Part shown: positions 26,056 to 34,413 of the stretch, in pieces
Layout: each line of letters begins with the position of its first letter
Numbering within the stretch: position 1 is the first letter of the stretch
Assembly: GCA_018369015.1 (NCBI GenBank)
Contig: JAGZDD010000016.1
Location: 1 to 41,256, forward strand
Length of the DNA: 41,256 nt
Source of the DNA: Clostridiales bacterium
GTDB lineage: Bacteria > Bacillota > Clostridia > Lachnospirales > Lachnospiraceae
Direction: 5' to 3'
Notes under the pieces: model-generated
What the model was told of the DNA's origin: nothing
The model's database searches: none
The model's input: only the letters and a program-made list of their open reading frames with translations
Translations under genes and position numbers: made by a program

Positions 26056-26932
26056 CGCCCTCATCTCCCTTTGTTCCAAAATAATATAAAAAAACATCCT
26101 CTAAAGACGCGTCTGTAAAAACCGCGTTTTCTCCAGGTTTTTCCTCCGATAAAATCCGAAGGCCTGCCAGATTCCCATGCATTTTTACATTAGCGACCTT
26201 ATAAGCCTTCATAAATCTGTGTATATCACTTTGAGGAACATTTAATTCCCATACGTTCCATGGCATATGATTGACCAAATCCTTTGCGCTTCCGCTGCAC
26301 TCAATCCTCCCGCCCTTCATAAGAATAATATCTCTGGCAATATATTCCACATCTGAAACAATGTGGGTCGATAAAAGTACAATCCGGTCTGCCGCCAGCT
26401 CGCTAATAAGATTTCTGAACCGTATGCGCTCATTCGGATCCAGCCCCGCCGTTGGCTCATCCAAAATAAGCAATTCCGGATGATTAAGCATTGCCTGGGC
26501 GATCCCAAGCCTGCGCTTCATTCCCCCGGACAGCTTTTTAATTTTCTTTTTCCGTACCTGTGCCAGGCCAACCTGCTGCAAAAGCTCCCCAGCCCGATGC
26601 CGCGTAACCGAAGGTTTAAGCCCCTTGATCGACGCGATATACATTAAATAATCTTCCAGGTTAAAATCCGGGGAATATCCAAATTCTTGGGGAAGATAGC
26701 CAAGAATATCCCTGTAGGCGCCGCCCATCTGAAAAATATCCCGCCCGTTCCATGTAATGCTTCCCGAAGACGGTTCAATCAATGTACAAAGCATACGCAT
26801 TAATGTCGTTTTTCCCGCGCCGTTGACCCCAAGCAGCCCGTAAACGCCATTGGTCAGAGTGTAGGAAATATGGCTGACCGCCTCCGTATTTCCAAAGCTT
26901 TTTGTCAAATCCTTAATTTTTAATTCCTTAAT
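26042..26932 (-). CDS. ABC transporter ATPase, probably with an ATT start codon
   Basis: About 296 residues if read from 26932. Walker A GVNGAGKTTLMR, signature LSGGMKRRLGIAQ, Walker B LLILDEPTAGLD and the H-loop STH are intact. Similar proteins begin MKELKIKDLTKSFGN; here the frame reads (ATT)KELKIKDLTKSFGN. GAGGTGG stands 4 bases before the ATT, as expected for a true start, while the only standard start, TTG at 26908, has AAGGA almost touching it. So the ATG seems to have mutated to ATT. It overlaps the upstream membrane gene and the downstream permease gene. The substrate is unknown; export of a peptide or drug is typical of this family. Confidence 0.85.
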   Translation of the reverse strand: MKELKIKDLTKSFGNTEAVSHISYTLTNGVYGLLGVNGAGKTTLMRMLCTLIEPSSGSITWNGRDIFQMGGAYRDILGYLPQEFGYSPDFNLEDYLMYIASIKGLKPSVTRHRAGELLQQVGLAQVRKKKIKKLSGGMKRRLGIAQAMLNHPELLILDEPTAGLDPNERIRFRNLISELAADRIVLLSTHIVSDVEYIARDIILMKGGRIECSGSAKDLVNHMPWNVWELNVPQSDIHRFMKAYKVANVKMHGNLAGLRILSEEKPGENAVFTDASLEDVFLYYFGTKGDEGDGLL

Positions 26933-27273
26933 GGTTCCACCTCACAATAAAACGCCGCGCTTTTAATCACCTTAAGCGCGCCAAAAACAAGATACGCCGC
27001 AGACAGGGCAAAAACCGCGCACCATATCGGAATCGAAATAACCCTGTAAATATGCTCATTAAGAATCACAAGCTGCCACACAGCGGCCCAAAGCAGGCAC
27101 AGGCCCACGGCAAAGTTTTCCGAGTTTAAGCGGCGGCTGCGCAAAATCGTCAGGAAAATCCCGCAGGTCAAATTAAACGGAACTAAAAACTGAACCAGTA
27201 TTTCCCACAGGGTAAGCCCCCTGCATACCGCGCCTGAAATAAAAAACAAGCTTAGCAATGCTATATCAATCAC
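26920..27273 (-). CDS. Four-helix membrane protein, probable remnant lacking its N-terminus
   Basis: About 117 residues from a GTG at 27273, with four hydrophobic segments; I do not recognise a family. There is no ribosome binding site at the GTG. The frame stays open upstream (SARITLFAV precedes it) straight into the 3' end of the sigma-factor gene, whose own C-terminus is missing. This suggests that a deletion removed the end of the sigma gene and the start of this one. Its 3' end overlaps the ATPase start. If translated it may serve as a membrane partner of the adjacent ABC proteins or as an anti-sigma factor. Confidence 0.6.
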   Translation of the reverse strand: MIDIALLSLFFISGAVCRGLTLWEILVQFLVPFNLTCGIFLTILRSRRLNSENFAVGLCLLWAAVWQLVILNEHIYRVISIPIWCAVFALSAAYLVFGALKVIKSAAFYCEVEPLRN

Positions 27274-27284
27274 AGCAAACAGGG

Positions 27285-27764
27285 TTATGCGGGCTGAAGT
27301 ATTTGGGAAATTTCTTTTAATTTTAAGCCCTGGAAATAATATAAAATGATAACCTCCCTCAAATCCTCCGGAAGAAGCCTAAGGGCACGGCAAATGTCCA
27401 GCTTAAGCCCCACCCGGTCCGCCTCCCATGGACTTGTATCCGGAATTTCTTCAGGACTTCCCCTCAGTTCAGCCAGGGCAATCCCTTCCCTGATAAGCTT
27501 ATCCGCTGTCCGGTAATAATTTTTGCATACATTTCCCGCAATAATATAAAGATAATTTTTCGCCTTTCCCTGATGTACATATCCAGAAAAATTTTTAAAA
27601 AAGCGCTCAAAGGTTTCCTGGGCCGCATCCTGTGCATCTTCCCGGTGATATATATGGCGCCAGCAATATTCTAAAATATCATTGTAGTACTTCCGCACAA
27701 AAAGCTCGATGGCATTTTCATCCCCGCCCTTCATCCGCCGAATCAGGAAAAAATCACTATCCAT
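27285..27764 (-). CDS. ECF sigma factor, truncated in region 4
   Basis: A 159-residue protein. Region 2 (FVRKYYNDILEYCWRHIYHREDAQDAAQETFERFFKNF) and the start of region 4 (LPEDLREVIILYYFQGLKLKEISQIL) are clear. The frame then ends QPA-stop, where a complete factor would continue with the recognition helix (usually G-x5-VKxRLxRA). It can probably no longer bind -35 elements. It has no ribosome binding site of its own; the ATG overlaps the stop of a 14-codon frame at 27757-27801 that does have one. It heads the sigma/membrane/ABC cluster. Confidence 0.8.
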   Translation of the reverse strand: MDSDFFLIRRMKGGDENAIELFVRKYYNDILEYCWRHIYHREDAQDAAQETFERFFKNFSGYVHQGKAKNYLYIIAGNVCKNYYRTADKLIREGIALAELRGSPEEIPDTSPWEADRVGLKLDICRALRLLPEDLREVIILYYFQGLKLKEISQILQPA

Positions 27765-27801
27765 AGCGGTAAAGGCGCCGCCAACAATTTTGTTCAGCCA
27801 T
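27757..27801 (-). CDS. Candidate 14-residue leader peptide coupled to the sigma gene
   Basis: ATG at 27801 preceded by GGGGAGGAACAGGT, encoding MAEQNCWRRLYRYG and a TAG. The sigma ATG (27762-27764) lies within the last codons, so ribosomes ending here could re-initiate on the sigma gene, which lacks its own site. It could equally be a remnant of an older start. Confidence 0.35.
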   Translation of the reverse strand: MAEQNCWRRLYRYG

Positions 27802-27881
27802 ACCTGTTCCTCCCCTCTGCTATTGCGCTTCTATAAGATATAACACAGGCACTTAAAAAAAAGATAGCCAAACAGAAGCAT

Positions 27882-27970
27882 TTTTATTTGACAGGAAACG
27901 AAGTTTCCTGTCAAAATAAAAGGATCCCGGAAAAGCTACACTATATTCGTATAGCTTTTTCCGGGATCCT
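27882..27970 (-). terminator. Two adjacent strong hairpins between the EAL fragment and the sigma gene
   Basis: The first reads (minus) AGGATCCCGGAAAAAGCTA, a loop, then TAGCTTTTCCGGGATCCT followed by TTTATTTTG, an intrinsic terminator for the EAL gene. The second pairs TTTTATTTGACAGGAAAC (27882-27899) with GTTTCCTGTCAAAATAAAA (27903-27921) across GAA. Both are almost perfect and could work in either direction. Confidence 0.8.
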
Positions 27971-28007
27971 TACTATGAAAGCTCCATCCGGCGGCATGTC
28001 CGTTTAC
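27971..28007 (+). repeat. Partial dispersed palindromic repeat overlapping the EAL stop codon
   Basis: TACTATGAAAGCTC, a spacer, then CCGGCGGCATGTCCGTTTAC. Read on the minus strand, GTAAAC contains the TAA stop of the EAL frame (28004-28006), so this copy supplies the gene's stop. Confidence 0.7.
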
Positions 28008-28645
28008 ATGGATTTTTTCTTTGAGACAAAGCGTTCCTCAAATTCTTCGCATGAAACCGGCCTGCTGTAATAGTAGCCCTGCCCGTAATCCGTGCCTATC
28101 TGGCATATAAAAGCTTCATTATCCTCTGTTTCGACCCCTTCCACAACAGTGGATATATTTAAGTCATTGGCCAGACGGATAATGTTTTGCATAAGGACGC
28201 GCAGCTTCTTGTTTTTCATGCTCAAATCCTCCGCAAGAAATCCCCGGTCCAGCTTCACCTCATCAATCTCAAGACTTGCCAAAAGATTTAAGGAAGAATA
28301 GCCGCTTCCAAAATCATCCAGAGAAATTTTAAAGCCCTTTTGATGGAGGATGGAAATATTTTTGTTCAGCTCTTCAATACTTTCTGCTGCCAGTCCTTCC
28401 AAAATTTCAAGTGTTATATATTTTCGCTCAATTTTATATTGATCTGTAATTTCGCAAAGCCGCTGGACATAATCGGACTGATAAAACAAAAGCTTGGACT
28501 GGTTCACAGAAATCCGGATCGGAGCATAGCCCTTATCCAGCCATTCCCTTAACTGCCTGCACACAAGCTCCACCATATACATATCCAGCTTGGCGCAAAA
28601 GCCATTTCTCTCAAAAATAGGAATAAACTGGTCAGGATAGATCAT
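28004..28645 (-). pseudogene. EAL domain, 3' fragment of a split GGDEF/EAL protein
   Basis: 213 residues that continue, in the same frame, the protein ending at 28646. They hold most of the c-di-GMP phosphodiesterase barrel: SVNQSK, LEILEG, DDFGSGYSSL, VKLDRGF, VVEGVET and GQGYYYSRP. The EAL motif itself (SAEALVRW) lies before the stop, so this fragment alone lacks a catalytic glutamate. An ATG follows the amber codon at once (TAGATG), so re-initiation or read-through could still make it. The stop codon comes from a dispersed repeat. Confidence 0.85.
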
Positions 28646-30334
28646 CTAGCCATCCGACCGAATCCAGCGCACAAGCGCCTCCGCAGAGTTGATACAGCCT
28701 TCCTTCAGGTCTTTTTTAGGCTGGAGATATAGCTTAAATTCTCCTGTATCAAGCGCCCGTTTCATATCACTCTCAATTTCATTTTGAAGATTATCCGCCT
28801 TATGGATAGCTTCATCATAAAATACCGCCGTATTTTCCTGCCCTACATGGGCATGTTTCAGGGCAAATTCAGCTTTATGGATCAGCCGTTCGGCAATTTT
28901 AACTCCGCTATCTAAAGCACCGCTTTCCGCCTCGCTCCTGCCATCGCCCGGATCTCCAGCTTCACTGCTGTCATTCACCGCTATACCTGCATACAACACA
29001 ATGGGATAATTCTGATTAATCGTTTCTGCAATATGCCCGGCCTCATCCATAATACGGACAACCCGTTCTTTAACCGCCAGGGCATCCGACGTATGGAGAA
29101 GCAGATAAAACTCATCTGCTGTATAACGGCAATAACGCTCATCTTCCTTCACAGCATTTTTCAAAATTTCTGCCAGCCTGCACAGAAGCCCATCCGCCTG
29201 GCTGTGACCAAAGATTTCATTAATATAACGGAAGTGCCGAATGTTCAGCACTGCAATGCTATACTCCGGATCATTTTTTAAAAGCTCTGAAATTTCCTGG
29301 CAAAACCTTGGCAGATTAAAAGAGCCGGTCAGTTTATCATAATAAGCCAGATGGATCAGTGTTTTGTTATTGCGCCGCAGAAAGCTTGAGCCGTAAATGA
29401 TTGAACAAATACTCAAAACCATAATAACCAAAAAAGTAATGACAACAATGACAAATTTGAAATATACAGGGCTTCGTATTTCACTTGTACGGTCCGTGCA
29501 GACAAGGTACCAGCCATTCCTGTCCAGAGGCTCCAGATAAAGGGGATAGCTTTTTTTATTATATTGAAAACTGGATGTATAAGCTTCCCCGGCAGACATT
29601 TTTTGTCTTATCATTTTCTGCTCTGTATAAGAAATATAATCGCTGTTAAAAATAGAACTGATATGGGACTCAATAATACTGTGATCGGACCATGTAATAT
29701 ATTCCCCCTTTTGGTTGACCCAATCCACATCCATATGAATCTGAGACAGCGTTGATTTATTAAGCAGATTTTCAAAAACCTTCAAATCCTTTACTCCAAT
29801 CAGGCTGCCCGTAATCGCGCCCTGGTTATATACAGGAACAGCGTAGGCAATTACCCTCTGTTCCAGATTTTCGTCTGTATACATATAAGAAGTCGCTTTT
29901 TCCCCTTCCCACGCGGCCCGGACAATATCCTGTACCTGCTCTGGCTGGGCGTCAAGCGCCATATCCCCGCCCATATTTTTAGACAAACTGATTCTCAACG
30001 TATTGCTGTCTTTTTCACAATATCCAAAGCGCAAAAATAAGGATTCGCTGCCAGCTCCATTAATTCCGTCGTCAAGATTATCAAGCTCCAATATTTTACT
30101 GTCTGAAATAAATGCCGACAGTGTTTCCAAAGATTCAATATCCGAATCAAACTGACGCTCAATATTAATTTTATATTCATTAATAAAAGCCTGCATCTGT
30201 GCCTCGTAAGAGCTTTGCTCCGCTGACAGCATAGAGTAAAAGACAATACCGGAGCAGGCGAGAAGCAGTATACTTACGGCCACTGTTAGCGCTGTAATTC
30301 TTACAATGCGTTTCTGTATCATTTTTTCATTCAC
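28646..30334 (-). pseudogene. Membrane sensor with GGDEF domain and start of EAL domain, cut by an amber codon
   Basis: 562 residues: a transmembrane helix near 10-32, an extracellular Cache-like sensor region to about 285, a second helix near 288-312, a GGDEF domain (about 325-490) and the first 45 residues of EAL, ending SAEALVRWIRSDG-TAG. The next codons, MIYPDQFIPIFERNGF, are the normal continuation. The GGDEF signature is degenerate (RYTADEF), so the domain is probably not a cyclase and the intact protein would have been a sensory phosphodiesterase. The start is GTG at 30334 with GGGGTGA upstream. One base change from an intact 776-residue protein. Confidence 0.85.
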
Positions 30335-30367
30335 TTAAATGCTTCACCCCATTTCGAGAAAAACTAA

Positions 30368-30408
30368 ATTCGTGGCGGCGCGGCGCACAGCGCGGCATGA
30401 ATGTTTAC
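30368..30408 (+). repeat. Dispersed palindromic repeat, diverged copy
   Basis: AATTCGTGGCGGCGCGGCGC, then GCGCGGCATGAATGTTTAC. It lies between the nth stop and the GGDEF gene start and might help terminate nth transcripts. Confidence 0.6.
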
Positions 30409-30460
30409 AGCCCACAGCCGGCCTTTAGTTCCGCATTGGAAATTCTTAGCACAGGGCTTA

Positions 30461-31096
30461 TCATACACCGGCTTTTTTACATACATCAGCAAGACAACAT
30501 TTATCACAATAAGGTTTTGTCCGGGCAGTGCAGACATCCCTTCCATGAAACACAAGCCGGTGGCAAAAATCACTTCCTTCTTCCGGCGGAATAATCTTCC
30601 ACAGAGCCATTTCTACCTTTTTTGGTTCTTTATAGCCATCCACAAGGCCAATGCGGTTTACAAGGCGGATACAATGGGTGTCGGTGACAATCGCCGGCTT
30701 TTTGAAAACATCTCCCATAATAAGGTTTGCGCTTTTCCGTCCAACGCCGGGAAGCTTTAAAAGCTTGTCAAAATCATCGGGAACCCTCCCGCCATATTCA
30801 TCTCTCAAAATTTTCATGCAGGCGCTAATATCTCTTGCCTTACTGCGTCCAAGGCCACAGGGCCGTACAATCGCCTCAATCTCCTCAGGCAGGGCCCCAG
30901 CCAGGGCATTAACATCCGGGTATTTTTCATATAGCTTTTCAACAACAACATTTACTCTGGCGTCTGTACACTGGGCGGCCAGACGGACGCTGACAAGAAG
31001 CTTCCATGCTTCATTATAATCCAGAGTGCACCCGGCCTCTGGATATTCCTCTTTTAAACGTTTTATAACCTCTAATGCCAATTCTTCTTTTGTCAT
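30461..31096 (-). CDS. nth: Endonuclease III (DNA glycosylase/AP lyase)
   Basis: A 211-residue base-excision repair enzyme for oxidised pyrimidines. The helix-hairpin-helix LPGVGRKSAN carries catalytic K121 and the aspartate is D139 in VTDTH. The C-terminus has the four-cysteine Fe-S loop (CTARTKPYCDKCCLADVC), with seven rather than six residues between the first two cysteines. The ATG at 31096 follows AAGGA by six bases; an ATG five codons earlier lies in a repeat without a site. It sits behind the nitroreductase gene. Confidence 0.96.
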   Translation of the reverse strand: MTKEELALEVIKRLKEEYPEAGCTLDYNEAWKLLVSVRLAAQCTDARVNVVVEKLYEKYPDVNALAGALPEEIEAIVRPCGLGRSKARDISACMKILRDEYGGRVPDDFDKLLKLPGVGRKSANLIMGDVFKKPAIVTDTHCIRLVNRIGLVDGYKEPKKVEMALWKIIPPEEGSDFCHRLVFHGRDVCTARTKPYCDKCCLADVCKKAGV

Positions 31097-31104
31097 AAAT
31101 TTTC

Positions 31105-31146
31105 CTTTCATTTATAGTGATGCCGCCAGGCAGCGTATCCGTTTAC
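31105..31146 (+). repeat. Dispersed palindromic repeat
   Basis: Positions 31105-31127 are identical to the reverse complement of 338-360; the right half ends GCGTATCCGTTTAC. The copy fills the whole gap between the stop of the nitroreductase gene and the ribosome binding site of nth. Confidence 0.75.
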
Positions 31147-31151
31147 AGTTT

Positions 31152-32006
31152 TCACAAATCCGGAAATGTAAGACGGTGGATTTTTGCAATGCCTTCCCTC
31201 TGCACGCCTCTGTGATATTCAATCTCTGGATAACCAAAGCCCATAACGCAGGCAAGGTAATGATCCTCAGGAATTTGAAGCAAAGCCCGGATCTCTGGCA
31301 TTTTTGAAAGAGCCGCCAGAGGAAAGGTCATAAATATACAGCCGATATTTCTGGACGCGCAAAGCAATTCAAAATAAGTCGAAGCAATCACCGGGTCAAC
31401 CTGCCAGCACCCCTGGTTCATCGGTGAATGAATCATTAAAAGGTGAGGCGCGTTGCAAAAAAGCATATCTCCCGGATTCCTTAATATCTCCCACTTTTCC
31501 ATCAGCTCATACTCGCGGCGGCTAAATTTTCCCGGATAGATCCCTTCCTTCGCAAGCTGCTCCATGGCCCGGTGAGCCGCTGCCCTAAACTTACGGCACT
31601 CCTCTTTATCATCGATCAACGTAAATTCCATAAGCTGCTTATTGCTGCCATTTGGTACGTTTTCAACAATTTTAAGCATTTGCCGGATTGTTTCTTTGTC
31701 AACATTTTCATCCTTAAATCTCCGGCACGCCCGGCGGTTTACCATAAGGGCGTCCAGCATGGCTCCCATATCTTGTGACGGCGGTAAAAGGCTGTCCTCC
31801 GGATTCTTTCCAAGAATCGAAATGGCGCCCTGCGGACAGACTGCCAGACAATGCTGGCAGCGAAAGCAGCCCTCCCACCCCGGCTCTGTGACAGGCTCCA
31901 TGACGGCCACGCCGTCAACCACATGGAGTATGGATGTTCCACACACCTTTGTACACAGGCCGCAGCCTGTACATTTTTGTGTATCGCAAATAAAATTAAA
32001 GTTCAT
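31152..32006 (-). CDS. Nitroreductase family protein with N-terminal 2[4Fe-4S] ferredoxin domain
   Basis: A 284-residue protein. Residues 1-62 hold two cluster motifs (C12, C15, C18, C22 and C47, C50, C53, C57 ending CPQGAI), followed by an FMN nitroreductase domain (MVNRRACRRFKDENVDKETIRQML onward) ending near MGFGYPEIEYHRG. Such fusions probably take electrons from ferredoxin; the substrate is unknown. The ATG at 32006 follows GGGGG by 8 bases; the longer frame has no site and no ferredoxin-like sequence. Confidence 0.92.
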   Translation of the reverse strand: MNFNFICDTQKCTGCGLCTKVCGTSILHVVDGVAVMEPVTEPGWEGCFRCQHCLAVCPQGAISILGKNPEDSLLPPSQDMGAMLDALMVNRRACRRFKDENVDKETIRQMLKIVENVPNGSNKQLMEFTLIDDKEECRKFRAAAHRAMEQLAKEGIYPGKFSRREYELMEKWEILRNPGDMLFCNAPHLLMIHSPMNQGCWQVDPVIASTYFELLCASRNIGCIFMTFPLAALSKMPEIRALLQIPEDHYLACVMGFGYPEIEYHRGVQREGIAKIHRLTFPDL

Positions 32007-32214
32007 CGTATTTTCCCCCGATAAAATGTTTGTTTTTGCCGCGTCTTCGCTGGGATAAGCGACATAGTACAGCATTATTTTATCACAGCCGTCCAATGAA
32101 ATCATCTGTTTTTTACGATGAAAGCTCCGGCACGGCAGTACTATGGCCAAGAAAGAACTTTAAAACATCAGAATTTTAAGCTATACTAGAAAATATTCCT
32201 AAACATAGTATAAA

Positions 32215-32243
32215 GTAACCGTTCAGCCTGACTAAACGGTTAC
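32215..32243. promoter_or_regulatory. Inverted repeat upstream of the YczE-like gene
   Basis: GTAACCGTT (32215-32223) and AACGGTTAC (32235-32243) with an 11-base loop, 35 bases before the start codon. TATACT- and TAGTAT-like boxes lie just upstream. It could be an operator or leader stem. Confidence 0.45.
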
Positions 32244-32278
32244 GGAATAAATACAATTTAAGAAAAGAGCTGTTGATC

Positions 32279-32932
32279 ATGAAAATTTTGCAAAACTTCC
32301 GGCCCGCCATTTTGGGAACACGCATTGCCGTCTATTTGGCCGGTATTATTATCCTTGCTTTCGGCATTACACTCAATACGAAAACAGGGCTTGGCGTTTC
32401 ACCAATCATCTCGATTCCCTATAACATTTCTGTGTTATGCAAACTAAATTTGGGAGCATTAACTTTTTTATTTTACAGTATACTCGTTATTTTGCAAATT
32501 CTTCTGCAACGGAGAGATTTTAAAATTTATCAGCTTCTCCAAATAGTTATGAGCCTCATTACAAGTATCTTTATTAACTTGTTCGATGCCCTTATCCCTA
32601 TGGCTGCCACTATTCCCCTGCAAATCATCGCCCTCATTTTTGCCATTATTTTTACCGGGATCGGGGCCTCTCTCACTGTTGGAATGAAAATCGTTCCTAA
32701 TCCCGCTGACGGCTTTGCCAATGTCCTTGGGCAGAAAATGAGAAAAGGGTTCGGCTTTGGAAAAAATGTATTTGACCTGTCATGCCTTATCATTTCCCTC
32801 ATCCTTGGTTTCGTCTTTACCGGAAGTATTATAGGAATCGGCATAGGCACCATTATTGCCATGGTTTTCACAGGCCGGGTCGTGGCTTTTTGCCAGATTA
32901 GACTTAGAAGTGTGTACAACAAATTAACATAA
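32279..32932 (+). CDS. YczE/YitT-like integral membrane protein
   Basis: A 217-residue protein with five or six transmembrane segments. Landmarks are the N-terminal GIILAFGITLNTKTGLGVSP-type motif and the GIGASLTVGMKIVPNPADGFANVLG stretch seen in YczE/YyaS relatives. Function is not established for the family. The ATG at 32279 lies 9 bases from a weak GAG site; a TTG two codons earlier is too close. It is a single gene, divergent from the nitroreductase and ended by a clear terminator. Confidence 0.85.
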   Translation: MKILQNFRPAILGTRIAVYLAGIIILAFGITLNTKTGLGVSPIISIPYNISVLCKLNLGALTFLFYSILVILQILLQRRDFKIYQLLQIVMSLITSIFINLFDALIPMAATIPLQIIALIFAIIFTGIGASLTVGMKIVPNPADGFANVLGQKMRKGFGFGKNVFDLSCLIISLILGFVFTGSIIGIGIGTIIAMVFTGRVVAFCQIRLRSVYNKLT

Positions 32933-32935
32933 CGC

Positions 32936-32970
32936 AAAAATCCCCGTCACAACAGACGGGGATTTTTTTC
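32936..32970. terminator. Bidirectional intrinsic terminator
   Basis: AATCCCCGTC and GACGGGGATT arms (32939-32948, 32955-32964), an ACAACA loop, A-run on the left and T-run on the right. It serves both convergent genes. Confidence 0.95.
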
Positions 32971-32990
32971 TATTAATCATTCGTATTTAC

Positions 32991-33956
32991 TCAGGATTTC
33001 CACTCTGTGGCATAGCCCTTATAAGGAGCCAGCAGCTCAGCCTTATTAGGGATTCCTCCCGGAGGCGCTGCTTTTGTCTTAATTTCCGTAGAATGTTCCA
33101 GCTTCCCGGCATAGAACAGGCGTGAACGCTTCTGCTGAGCCTCCGAAAATTCTACCTGGATCTTTCCATCTTTAATACCCAGTTCACCGCGGATACCACA
33201 TACCGGACATTCTACGCCTGTACCGTCATGGAGTACGGTCAGCATATCACAATGGCATACCGGACATGTGCCCTCGTCATCGCCTCTCCATTTCGTGCGT
33301 TCCTCCTCTGTTTCGGCAGAAAGTGCGGCGGCAATATTCTGGCCGACCTTTCTCATACGCTCCATCACTTCCGGGTTTCCTACAACATGCTCATAGGCCA
33401 TAGCTCCGTGGTATTCATAAGTATCAACCACATCGATTCCCATAGACATTGTCATTTCATACATTGTAGGAAGCATAAAGCTCAGCCAGTTTTTCGTCAT
33501 AGCGCCGCCTACAGAAATCAGAGCGCCGACACGCTTTTTGAAAGACCGTTCATCTGGCAGATCATCCGCGCTCTTTCCTGCCGCAAGACCCTCTTTGCGG
33601 GCTTCAAGACGGAAGCTAATATCATGGGACGGCCCAATCCGGTCGCAGACGGTCTTAAATTTTCCTGTGGGAGATAAAACGTAGGTTGGTGAAGCAACAA
33701 TAAGAGCGTCACACTCCATCAGCGCCTCGTCAAGTATCGCCATATCATCTTTAATCGGACATCCTCCCTTGCCACGGCCGGAAACCATGCCGATAACACA
33801 GGAAATACATCCGGTACAATCATCAATCTTCAAATCATCGGCACGGATAAAACGTACGTCATGCCCTGCTTTTTCACATTCCATCAGTGCAGTTTTAACC
33901 ATAACGTCCGTGTTGGACATTTTACGGCCAAATGCAATTCCTAAAACTTTTTTCAT
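32991..33956 (-). CDS. Iron-sulfur flavoprotein (NADPH-dependent FMN reductase fold) with C-terminal zinc ribbon
   Basis: A 321-residue protein. The flavodoxin-like domain carries a cluster motif C47-x2-C50-x2-C53-x12-C66 like the Isf family, and the FMN-loop segment VASPTYVLSPTGKFKTVCDRIG. Residues 220-260 form a four-cysteine ribbon (CPVCHC and CPVCG), and the tail is unfamiliar. It probably shuttles single electrons between ferredoxin and a flavoenzyme. It is divergent from the ene-reductase across a gap with several inverted repeats, so the two may be a co-regulated redox pair. AGGAGG precedes the ATG at 33956. Confidence 0.85.
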   Translation of the reverse strand: MKKVLGIAFGRKMSNTDVMVKTALMECEKAGHDVRFIRADDLKIDDCTGCISCVIGMVSGRGKGGCPIKDDMAILDEALMECDALIVASPTYVLSPTGKFKTVCDRIGPSHDISFRLEARKEGLAAGKSADDLPDERSFKKRVGALISVGGAMTKNWLSFMLPTMYEMTMSMGIDVVDTYEYHGAMAYEHVVGNPEVMERMRKVGQNIAAALSAETEEERTKWRGDDEGTCPVCHCDMLTVLHDGTGVECPVCGIRGELGIKDGKIQVEFSEAQQKRSRLFYAGKLEHSTEIKTKAAPPGGIPNKAELLAPYKGYATEWKS

Positions 33957-34199
33957 TTTGAAAAGCCTCCTTTTTATTAATGATATTGCTATGTTACTGT
34001 TCATAGCAACCGTTGCTGTGCGCCGGGCAACGGCACAAAACGACATTTTCATTTACTTTAATCATAACTTATTTCTTTTTTTCACGCAATAAATCTTCTG
34101 TTTCTATTTTTGTAACACAAAAATTATTGACAGTATTTACGTGGAACGCAGACATACCGGCGGCAGGTGGCGGAGTGCCGCCGGCACGGAGCCATCTGG

Positions 34200-34245
34200 C
34201 TTTCATTCGTGGTGCCGCCGCGCCCAGCGCGGCATGAACGTTTAC
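34200..34245 (+). repeat. Dispersed palindromic repeat
   Basis: CTTTCATTCGTGGTGCCGCC, a spacer, then GCGCGGCATGAACGTTTAC. A related GC-rich palindrome lies just before it (34155-34185). Confidence 0.65.
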
Positions 34246-34413
34246 TGTTCAGATTTAATTCTAAAACAAAAGGCAGTAAAAAGCATTTCTTTAGACTTTT
34301 GTCTAAATTTTATTTTCTTTATTTTATTAAGATTTACTTGATGATTTCTGATTGTTATACTATAACTATGCGAACAATTTCACCAATTGTCCAAGCATTG
34401 CCGCAATTCCGGG

